A DNA stretch of 64,000 nucleotides, taken from Pholiota molesta. Lineage: Eukaryota; Basidiomycota; Agaricomycetes; Agaricales; Strophariaceae. The notes beneath the pieces were generated by a model. It was not told the DNA's origin, did no database searches, and worked only from the letters and a program-made list of their open reading frames with translations. Where the stretch lies: assembly GCA_014925825.1 (NCBI GenBank), contig JACGCK010000035.1, positions 283,162 through 347,161 on the forward strand, read 5' to 3'. The translations under genes and the position numbers were made by a program. Each line of letters begins with the position of its first letter. The first letter of the stretch is position 1. Below, one piece after another: positions 46,281 through 56,200 of this stretch.

Positions 46281-46985
46281 AGGCATGTAATATACAACCA
46301 TGTTCAATGTTCTTGAGAAGCTTGTTGCCGGCCGCATGCCTCCTTTCGCACACGGACTGACCATCGAATTCATGTTTCTTGACTCTGCTTACTTTTTCGT
46401 CTCCCATCCCGCTTGTTCCTGCGGAATTCTCATCTTGGACGTCCTTTCATAGGCCCCACCTCTGTATCGCATTACTGCCGTTGTTCGATGTTCAACTTGC
46501 CGATAGGGACGTTGGTATTGCGTTGGTACTACTCTTTCTAAATGCTCTACCTGCGCTTCGGCTCGCCATCCGACTCGCGCTCACCTTCGAATGCAGAGAA
46601 AGAACGAAACATTTCTCGTACCAGAATTTATAAGAGGCTCGTGAAACGATAAGTATAGGCGGCGCCATGCGTTGGGCAGGAGCGGCTGCTGATGGTGGCG
46701 CCAGAAGAGAGAGCCATCCTTGCTAGAGGGATGAATTTTTCCTGCAGAGGTGCGCCGTGTTCACGACGTGATGCGTGTATGAGACGCGTCCTTTTCCTCT
46801 TCCTACTTGCTTCCTACTTCTGCGCGACGTATCGTTTCTTTGTTACGGCTGAGTAAAAGAAAAATGGAAGAAGCCGCGAGGCCGCAAAACGGCGCAAATG
46901 ATCGAAAACGTAGGTCATCCGAAATCTTGAACAAAGATAATTAAGGGCGCTCACCGGATACCAAATCTCCTTGAGGAACTATCTC
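46281..46985. other. Intergenic spacer
   Basis: No gene. Contains one copy of the CTCTACCTGCGCTTCGG word near 46541-46557. Confidence 0.4.
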
Positions 46986-46989
46986 AAAA

Positions 46990-47400
46990 TTCGAGCGACG
47001 AGTGGCCTGCGGGCGCGCTGCGCTGGGGTGCCGCTTCGATGACCTGTCGAGAGTGGTAGGAATCGTGTGGCTGAGGTGCCTAATTGCTGCTTTTTCGTTC
47101 TGCGCCAGCGCACGTCGTACGTGGAGGATCTGGGCGCTGTCGCAGTGCTGAATGCGTTCACGCGTGATTGGCGTGCGTGGGGACGCGCGAGTGTTTGGGC
47201 AACGGAAGGCAATGCTGTGTTCGTATAGTACGGATGGGAAGACACGAAGGAACGCAGGCGCTGTGATAGGGTAAGTAGGCGTGTCTGGGATGCGAGCGGG
47301 GATGCTAATTGCAAGCCGCAGATTTTACACGTGGCGAATTGAGTAATGCCCGATGATCTTGTAATTTGTCCTTCAGTGAATAAGAAAGAACATTGGAAGG
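46990..47400 (+). pseudogene. Strongly decayed copy of gene F
   Basis: Aligns with 39700-40080 in direct orientation: GGCGCTGTGATAGGGTAAG (in F GGCGCTGTGATCGGGTGAG), GTGTCTGGGATGCGAGCGGG, then GGCGAATTGAG and the 3' flank CAGTGAATAAGAAAGAA. Many substitutions and indels destroy the frame. The homology includes the intron and 3' flank, so it arose from a DNA copy. Confidence 0.65.
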
Positions 47401-47429
47401 CGCCATCGACTAGACATAGGGTAAAACAT

Positions 47430-48598
47430 GATGGATGGCATCCGTCAGAGGGATTGCAGACAGGGTGGGAGACGGAGATACAGCCAAGAAACTTTGAAGA
47501 AACCAGCACTCGATTTCCGTGGACGGAAGTCTGAAGACGCATGCGGCCAGGAACATGCCGCATGCGGATCAATCAACGAGGCCAATCATAGCTGCGCCGA
47601 GTCCCCCTATTCCAGCGGCGATATAATTCTCACCAGCAGGACCACTGACTTGCTCTCTCCCCGCCTCCGACCAGCCTACCATGATGGTCCTGCTCCTCTC
47701 TCCTTCACCTCGAGTACTGCCTCGGCGGTTTACACTCCACCATCGGCAACGGTCTTCGCGCATGGGTGCTACAGAGTCGTTCACCGAAACTCCCATCACG
47801 GCGGCTCCTTGAGCATCTGGCTGGCTCGCCGGCAACGGAGCGGGAAAGTTGGTGGCGCGGAAGAGTGCTGAACGTTTCTCCGTACCTATGGATAGACCCT
47901 GTCGCTCGGAACTTGCATGTCCTCGAGGACTACTTCAGATGGATGAAATCAACAGCTCACAGCGTGTTCTCGTTTCTCAATTCAGGGTAACGAGCAGCCA
48001 GAGGCCGACTTCTACGTGTCAACCTCGCTGAGAAACTCACCAAGCAACTCGCGTGCAGCGTCATCCTTACACACAGCGCAGCCAATCCCATCACCCACAC
48101 TCCGCACACACTAATGTACCAATACAGACATCGCCACCGCCAACACCTTCCACCAACGAACCAGCGACGATTCGCAACTACATCCCGGCGGAATCCTTCT
48201 TCGACACCCGGATTGCCGCACCCATGGACGCGAGCCCTAGTATGCGGGGTGTTTGAGCTGCGCTCGCGGGGAGTGCCAATGTAAGACGTGTTCCTCGGGT
48301 CGGGGGAAGATGTCATGCCGCAGGTGGTGGTGACGACCCTCAGCGACCTTCCTGACCCGTGGTGGACCGCTTGGCGATGGAAGGTGCAGGGAAGATGTCT
48401 ATCCGGGCGCTGCTGATTGAAATCGGAGCAGTGTAGAGCGAGGGCGATGAGAATGATCACGGAAGGTGTGCAGAGAAGTTGATTGTGCTGGAGATGAAGC
48501 TGTTTGCGGATTTGCTAGAGAAGATGATGCGCTATTGCCCAGAGGAACGGCTGACGATGAGCGTGATCGTTTCGCATCTGTGGTTCTCACTCGAGTAA
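47430..48598 (+). pseudogene. Second decayed kinase copy (K')
   Basis: The clear part is the C-terminal kinase end at about 48494-48598: EMKLFADLLEKMMRYCPEER, then LTMSVIV, then SHLWFSLE and a TAA. This is the C-lobe helix, conserved Arg and final PWF-like motif with Leu instead of Pro. The upstream portion (47.4-48.4 kb) shows no coherent frame, so it is a remnant, or a gene too degraded to model. It matches the end of K at 32.65-32.77 kb in the same orientation. Confidence 0.45.
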
Positions 48599-49724
48599 TG
48601 CGTAATACATCATGATTCATAACGCATAAGTTGAGCGAGTGGTTGTGTCTATTCGTTCTTTGGCTGTGCGGTTTGTTGACTATGTGTATTTCGGGATGTA
48701 ACTTCGACACGGTGCCCGCGAGTCGTTCTCTTTTAAAATAAACGTCAACCTCGTCATCAACGTACGAATCAGGAGCTTACACCTGCGCGGCGCTGTAGAC
48801 AGTAGAGCGCTGTGCTTCGGTTCATCATCGTCCTTGCACTGCGCCGTCTTAGCTGACCTATCGTCTTTTGCATAGGCGAGGTGCTGGAAAGGAGGATGTT
48901 ATCGGGTGAAAATAAGGACGTCAGATAGTACAGTGGCCACCTAGCTCAAGGGTATCATATTTCTACGGTGTAGGGTTTGTGGTGCAAGGAGCCCCCTGCT
49001 TCGATTTTGAAGCAGGCCTAAATGGCAAAGGATACGGAGCGCCGAGAAGCCCTGGAGTTGAGCTCGGTGAGAGGACTAGTACGGTTCATTTTGATTGACA
49101 GGTACCAGTCTGGTCGCGGTCATAAATTCATATTCAAAATAGTGTGTACCTCATACCTCAAGAATATTATAGAAATATTAGACATTATGTTGATAAATAG
49201 TAATCCAAGGCAAATCCAAGGGTCGTGGTACACGTAGCAGATTTCAAATGTATATGGTGTAACTTGTAAGGATCGTAGACGAAGCCTTCTGATTTGGCAA
49301 TTCTCCTCTGCGTGTTCTAGGGCAACCGCAACTGCACAGCTGCGCAATATAGTTGCAGCCACAGGTATGAGAGGTCATTGCCCATCAAATGGTGCGTTTG
49401 AATCCGTTACTGTTCGTCAGGAATATTTGCCATAACAGGAACCGAGGACGGGATTGGAATGATTATTGCCAATACTCACATGACTACATTTTTTAGCCGT
49501 CGCGCGCGAGCTCGGGATTCCAGGAGATTCCATGAATTCCTTCGGATTTAAAGGCTATATGGATCTGAAGGAGGTCCGAACCACGACAAGCGTTCGCATT
49601 CAGGAACTCCAGGACGCCACTGGGAGATCTATAACCTTTATAAACTTAAGGTAACGAGGCTATGGTTGAATTACGTTCTAAATTGTCCCCGTGTCGATTC
49701 ACCTTCCACGGACGTCACAAAAGC
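48599..49724. other. Intergenic stretch
   Basis: No gene supported. A GC-stem-like stretch at 48990-49016 (CCCCTGCTTCGATTTTGAAGCAGG) can form a hairpin of about nine base pairs. Confidence 0.4.
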
Positions 49725-51300
49725 CATGGCCTCGACCATTCTATACGTCCATGTTGACCTCAGTAACACGCTTGGGGCATTGGAGATCGGTTCCCTCTTC
49801 GCAATATTCATCTTTGGAATCGTCACTGTTCAAATGTACACATACTACACGACATTTGGGAAAGATCTATGGTATTACAAAGCTCTAGTAAGTGATTGCT
49901 ACGAATTTATAGGTGCTTTCGACTCAGAGGTTATATAGGTCGCTTCGGTGTGGTATGCATTTTTCATGATGTCGAGCCTTGAAGTACTCGAACTCAACGT
50001 AAGCTCCAGGCTTCTCGAGATTGGCCATACACTGGGCGTAAGCTATGAGATGTACAGAGACACTATCGTGCTATACGGGGAACCACAACTTCTTACCAGA
50101 TTCCAAGCTCTTGGGTCGACGACGGCGATTGGAGGCGTTATTACTCTGCTGGTACAGGTTAGTCGTAATCTGAGCTCAGCATTAACTGTTCTGCAACGAA
50201 TCGTTCACACAGGGATTTTTTGCAATGCGTCTTTTCCACGTTCTTCCCAAGCCATACTCATACGTCGGAATCTTCTGCGTCTTATTGTCTTTGGTTCGCT
50301 GCGTTGCAGCTTTTTACCTCACTAGTCAGGCTCTAACTCTCACAAGCGTAACGGAATATCGCGATCGTATGGGATCTCTAATCACCACACTCTTAGTCGT
50401 CGGTGCCGCAATCGATGTGATTATAGCAGGTTCTATGCTGTATTATCTCGCAAAGAAGCGAAATCAGGGATTGCAAAGGTTCGCATATTCGTTACGCTTT
50501 GTCTTGCGATATCTCACAACAGGAATCCATAGAATCGCTTCCGTCATAGATCGATTGATTGCCTACACAATACGTATGTCGTCGAATTCCTCTGCCTTAT
50601 TTGAGTAAATTTATTTGCGTTCATAGGGACCGGGCTACTCACAAGGTAATTGTGGCCTAAAGTGACTAATGAATTGTATTCTTACCATGTTCCTTAGCAT
50701 CGCAGCAGTTGCAATGCTTATTTGTGTAAGTCTCAACTGCATAGGCTATAATGTTCATGGTGCTGAACGAAATCTATCCTTATAGTTTCAAACCATGCCT
50801 AACAACTGTGAGTTTTCGCTCTCACTTAATTCCTTTGAAACTCAGCCGCCTATCCATAGTTATCTGGTTGGCGATATACACGTTTCTCGCAAAGCGTAAG
50901 AATCTTTCTTGTCCCACAAGCCGCCCATATTCTAATATTACCGAGTGCAGTGTATTCCAATAGTCTGTTGTCTTCGTACGGCGTGATCCTTTTTGCAGCT
51001 ACCCTCTAGCTCACCAAGTTTCATAGACTAAATTCACGACAAGATTTGAGGGATCAAGTGAGCATCTCTGTATCTTCAGAGCGTCACTCTCGTGGAAAAG
51101 GTTCACGCGGAGGAGTGGTCTCAATTGACCGATCGCGCATTGCGGTATGTATGCGTTCAATTGTTCATATTCTCGCTATTGTCTAAGTGTATTCTTTACA
51201 GTTCAATACTCCCCAAGTAATTTCGATTGAGATGAAGACCACAACGGAAACTGAACAAGATCGTAATACTGATCCTAAGTCTGGGTTAAATCAAGTTTAA
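49725..51300 (+). CDS. DUF6534-type 7TM membrane protein (copy D)
   Basis: Classical member of a large mushroom family, about 335 residues in many small exons. The start is MASTILYVHVDLSNTLGALE, then GIVTVQMYTYYTTFGKDLWY. A 57-nt intron inside VASVW joins it to LLEIGHTLGVSYEMYRD. Later parts are GFFAMRLFHVL, LITTLLVVGAAIDVIIAGSM (the DUF6534 signature helix), YYLAKKRNQGLQR, IDRLIAYTIRTGLLTSIAAV, ICFQTMPNN, VIWLAIYTFLAKLYSNSLLS and SLNSRQDLRD. A hydrophilic tail ends SGLNQV at 51300. All exons join in frame with introns of about 50-60 nt. It appears intact. The DUF6534 assignment is from recalled family patterns. Molecular function is unknown in the family. Confidence 0.85.
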
Positions 51301-52414
51301 ATCGCGTCTTCCTGCTGGTTATAAAGTTTGATTCATGTATACCAGCCTGTGTATTCCTCTACCCGAATAAAAAGAGACTCCCCGCACCAACCCCGACGCA
51401 CATGCTCTCGACATGCAGAAATTTACTGATCAAAATTGTACCGAAGACGAGATGGATCCACAGAGTGGGAAAGAAGAAATCCCAGAAATCCCACTGCCCG
51501 GATTCCAGAACCGTGCCTGCAGATCCCACTTTCTCGGGCGGCCTCATGACACGGAGGCACAGTAACACTCATGGCCATGTGCGCTTGTCGGAAATAACCG
51601 ATAGCGGATTTATGAGCAGGATTTGGGTCCTGTTCTGGGGCCCTTGTTGCGGGGGTGCGGGGGAGATCATTAACTCGCGATAAAAATCAATGTTATCATC
51701 ATTTTAATAAAGGTGATAGTAGTCGTTAAATTACCCGCTTCAATGTCACTCGCTTGGCACGATATGGAATGCACTGAAATGCCGCGCCCCATGAAGGCTA
51801 TAGAGTCCGTTCCTCGACTGGTCGTTGCGGTCTTCCGAATCGGAAGGAAGTTGAAAAGAACCTTCTAGGCCAGCTCAGAACAGTATACTCAGGCATATGA
51901 AAAGAGTTCAGGCATGGGGAAGTCTGGGGTATTCGAACCAAAGAAAACACTGTACCTGTTTATCAACTGTTTATAGATTTCGCTTGGATCTCGCTATCTA
52001 TCACAAGAGAAAAATTCCAAGATCATATGGCCAGAAGCCAAGGCAGGACTAGGCACTGGGCAGGACGCTCTGCGAATGTGACTTGTAAACATGTGTTAGG
52101 ATGCTTGCCTTTCTTCGATACTGTAGATCTCTCTTCGGATACCACGTTGACGACGCTTCACAGCACTGCGCCACCAAGTACCTGCAGCCAAAGCCTCCGG
52201 ATACTCTCAAGAAGCCCAACGATGTAAAGCGCGTGCACATGTACGAAGATGAATGGCTAGCCCGCTACCGGTTATTGATAAGATGGTGGCGTTGATCGAC
52301 CTGTTCTGAATACCACTCGTGTAATGACCGACCTTGAGCGCTTGAGCTTGTAGGCCGACAGCGATCAGAAGGCAGAGCGCTTTCAGGAAATTTTCTTTCC
52401 CATCGACGACCGGT
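51301..52414. other. Intergenic stretch
   Basis: Short frames only; nothing recognised. Confidence 0.4.
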
Positions 52415-52680
52415 AAAACCCTTAACACTTCTGACGCACATTTGTGTGAGTAAGGCCAAACTCATCGTCAATTCATTATCAAGGCTAACGAACTCGTTTT
52501 GCTAATTATGTAACTTCATTAGGTTATCTCCCCCCTGCTGCTCCTAATTGTTCATATCGCGAATGGGCGAGTTCATTCCGCGCCAAGTTTATTTGTGTCG
52601 CCAGAAGGTCATCATGAAGGTCATGACCTCAACACCCACTGTCACCCAGCGACTGCATTCGAGTCTATTCTTTCGTGCGG
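52415..52680 (+). pseudogene. 3' fragment of a subfamily-B 7TM gene
   Basis: TGKTLNTSDAHLC is followed by GTGTGAGTAAGG, matching the exon 3 end and donor of B1 to B3 (AHIC|GTGAGT). About 85 bases later VISPLLLLIVHIANGRVHS matches the last exon start (VISPLLLIVRVANGRAHS). The rest of the gene is absent to the left. This is a remnant of a further B copy. Confidence 0.75.
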
Positions 52681-52846
52681 AGTCGACGATTACAATGGAT
52701 TAATCTACGCTGGCCTCCGATGAAAGATTGCATTGTAATTTTTTTAGTACCGAAAAATGGAGAGTATGTACGCGTACAAATCCAAAAGGTCGCAACGACA
52801 GGGTGTTCTAGGAGCCACGATTTGGATTGGGAAGGAGGAGAGCGGT

Positions 52847-53004
52847 CTTCTCGGATTGCATGTTCGACGGATTTGATCGGCACAACCAATTGCTGGCCTG
52901 GAGAACGATCACAGCGAATATGATACTTCTCGGATTGCATGTTCGACGGATTTGATCGGCACAACCAATTGCTGGCCTGGAGAACGATCACAGCGAATAT
53001 GATA
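52847..53004. repeat. 79-bp perfect tandem duplication
   Basis: The unit beginning CTTCTCGGATTGCATG and ending CGAATATGATA occurs at 52847-52925 and again at 52926-53004 without any difference that I can see. It is very recent or maintained by slippage. It lies in the intergenic space just downstream of the Set3-like gene. Confidence 0.95.
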
Positions 53005-53214
53005 TCATGTTAGCGTATGGGAGACAGGAGATACTACGGATGCTAGCGAGAACAACAAAGAAAGCGATATAAATCCTTGAATGAATGATAACCGAAAGGA
53101 ATAAAAAAACACGAAGCAAAGGGCCAGAATAAGGACAAGTGAAGAGAATAATGAAAGAATAAGAACGGAAAACAAGTCGAAAGGACTACAACAACGCCTC
53201 AGCTCAACACATGC

Positions 53215-56200
53215 TCATCTCGACCACCCTCCTCCTCCTCCTCCTCTTCGCGGCCCACGATAGTGGCGAGAATCCCAATCGCGGTCGCGGTCGCGGTCTC
53301 GATCCGCAGAAGGTCCTCGGGGGATATATTGTGATGCTCCGTACGACGTCGACGAGGAGCCGTTATTGGGAAGAACACTTGCTGGTTTATTCGAAAGCAT
53401 TGACTGGCGCAACGCGCGGGGGGCACTCGGCGGCGCCGGACGGTTGACAGTAGCGTTTGTGGCCGCAGGCGGGCGATAGGTAGATCCGCCTCCATTGAAG
53501 GTGGGCGTCGGCGAGCCCGACGACGGAAGAAAGGACGAGCGCGGACCAGTAGGCGGCGAATGTGATTGGAGATTGACGAAGTTCGTGGTAGGGAAAAGGC
53601 GGCTCTTCGGAGGAAAAGGTCGAACGCTCGACGCGAGAGGACGATAAGGAGCCGAAGGTGGAGAAGCTTCGATCTCACCGTCTTCATGCGATGGGCGCCG
53701 CGAATGGATGACTTGGTTCAAGTCAGGGCTGATGGGTGAGATGGGTCGCTGCTCGAAAGGCATAGGGATGCGGTGAGGAATAGTGGTCTGCGAGGGTACG
53801 TTGGATTGCGGGGACGGTTTGAGCACGACGGGCCGCGAAGCAGACAGATGGCCAATAGGAGGGTCAAGCAGCTCCTTTTTCGCCTCGCGAGTCTCGGTTC
53901 CAAGAGACGGCGAGCCGAATAACGTTTGTTGAGGGCGAGTTGGGAGAAGGAACGGCGGTTTCGAAGGCAGAGGTTGGTTAGGTGAAGGTGAAGAAACCTT
54001 GGTCGGAAGCCGGTGATACCCGTTTATAGTGGGCTCGCGCGTATCCAGTTTCGCAAGCCTTAGATCAACAACGTCGCTCGGTAGAACGCCAGGAACTGGG
54101 AGTCCGTCAAAGTATCTCAAATCTGGCATCAAGGCGTCCGCAAGCGTAGTAACTGTAGTTGACTGCAGCTTCTCATAAGTCTCCTCCCAGTCGAGATAAC
54201 TGTGCACCTCTTGCCTGTTCACCGTTAGTGGTGATCGTTTGGCATCGGCGCCGTTCATGCCCGCATTGGCTAAAGACGTCGATATGCTGACCGCAGGCGA
54301 AGGCGTTGGCAGGGCAGTAGTACGAATATCGGGAGGAGAGGTTGCAGATGGCTTCGCGTCCGACGTCGAAATTGGTGCGACTGTACTCCGCGCTGCTGGT
54401 ACGGGCGTCGTCCCCCGTTCGCCATCGCCGTCCTCGGGCGCCAGCGCGGACGTCACGCTCATCGGCGACGCCTGCGTGCTCTTCGTCGCCTCCTGCTCCT
54501 CGCGCTGCTTCTTCTTGCGCAGCACGAAGTCGCGCAGGGACAGCTTGACCTTCGGCTGCGCCGCGTGGTCGTGCAGCGGGCCGTCGTGTGCGGGCGCGGG
54601 CGAGAGCTGATGCTCAGGCACGGTTGGAGATGCCAGCGAGTCTGTGGGAGAAGGCGACGCGGACTTGGCGGGTGGATGTGCGGACGACGTATCCTGTGCG
54701 AGCGGCGATGGCGTGGTGTCTGGTGAAAGCGGGCGCTCCTCGGTGGTGAGATCGACTGTAGTTGAAGCGGATTCTGCGGACAGAGGAGGAGCGTCGGATG
54801 GGCCTGTTGTGGAACCTGTCGAGGGCGGCGGCTCGTCCATTTGCGCGTCAGCAGCTCCCGTCTCCACGTTCAATGTAACAGATGCAGAGCGCGAAGAGTC
54901 GATCGAGCTACGCCTGTCGCGGTGCTCGCGCGGTTCGTCCGCGTCCTCCTCTGATTCCGACGATACCAGCTGCGGGGTGCGTGTCGTACGAGATACCGAC
55001 GACGGCCGGGGTATGTCCTCCATGTTCGCATCCTCGTCGTCGTGCGCATTGGGAGCTGGAGAGCGGGCAGCGTGCGTGGGTGGCGGTTCGTCAACATCCA
55101 TCTGCCGCTTCCACTCCTCTTCGTCATCTGTGTCGAAAAAGTGGTCTGGCGGCAGAGCTTTGGCGGCGTTGGGCGGCTGGTTATCGAATGGATGTGCGTC
55201 GTCGAGGGCGTCGGTGGTATCGATGGGGCCAACAGAAGGCCGAGGAGATGGAGATGGGCTGGGGCTAGGTATATTGGCTGGTGCTACGAGGGCCTCGAGC
55301 TCGAGCGAGGGCGCACAGAGTGGCGGCGCGATGATATCCTCCACTTGTTGCTCATCGACCTGCTGCGCAACGCGCTCGGACGGACTGGCATCGCGTACAT
55401 GTATGGCAGGCGCAGGTGAAGGCGACGGACGCGTGGGTGGCGTCGACGCCATCGAATCCAGCGGCGACGGCGACACCTTCTCGTCTGAAAGCACGCGCTC
55501 CACCTCCAATGTGGGCAACTCCTCCAGGACGACGGGCGTAGGCGCTGACTCGTGCCCCATCATTAGCTCCGGATCTGGGACATCGACCCGAATGTCAACC
55601 GCGGGGAGCACATCTGCCTCGTCCGCGCGCCGAAGAGGACTCCAAGGCACGGCGGCAGGTTCCTCGCCAACCGTATCCTGCGCCTTCTCGTCCAATGCCT
55701 CTGTTCCATGACCAGCACCCAGCACATCGTCCACAGAGCCCATCTCCACATCTTCGTCGACCCGCGCGCGCTCGTCAAGACCACTTCCATGCTCTGGTTC
55801 CTGCTGACCGACGTCTTCCATGGTAAGCGGCGGTGATGGCGGCGACGATGGCGAAGGCGCAGACGGCATCCCATCGAGTTGAGCCTCCTTATCCTCCCCC
55901 GCGAGCATCAGCGCCGGGCTCATCAGCGACAGGTTCGCGAACCCGTTCAGCGGCGACGTGCCCGTCGCGGGCGCCTCTGCACCACCCAAATCCGCATGCA
56001 GCTGCTCCAGATGCTTGCCGTGCTGCGCGTGGCTGTCAAGGTGTTGGATACGCGGCGAGACCGAGAGGTGGGCCGGCGAGGGCGGCGAGGGCGTGGGCGT
56101 CATCGAGCGCGCGCGCTGCGAGGAGACGGTGGTCGGGTCGAGCGCGGCGGGCATCGGCGGCGGCGGCATCAGGTGCGGCGCGTGCGTGTCGGGCGCGGAT

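Noticed and set aside
48960..49025. Possible tRNA-like fold around TAGCTCAAGGGTA
   Set aside because: No T-arm GGTTCGAATCC-type sequence and no consistent cloverleaf; only a simple hairpin is present.
54644..55711. 355-codon plus-strand frame opposite SET3 exon 5
   Set aside because: Shadow of the Ser/Pro/Asp-rich coding strand; low complexity, no motif, and SET3 frame continuity is strong.
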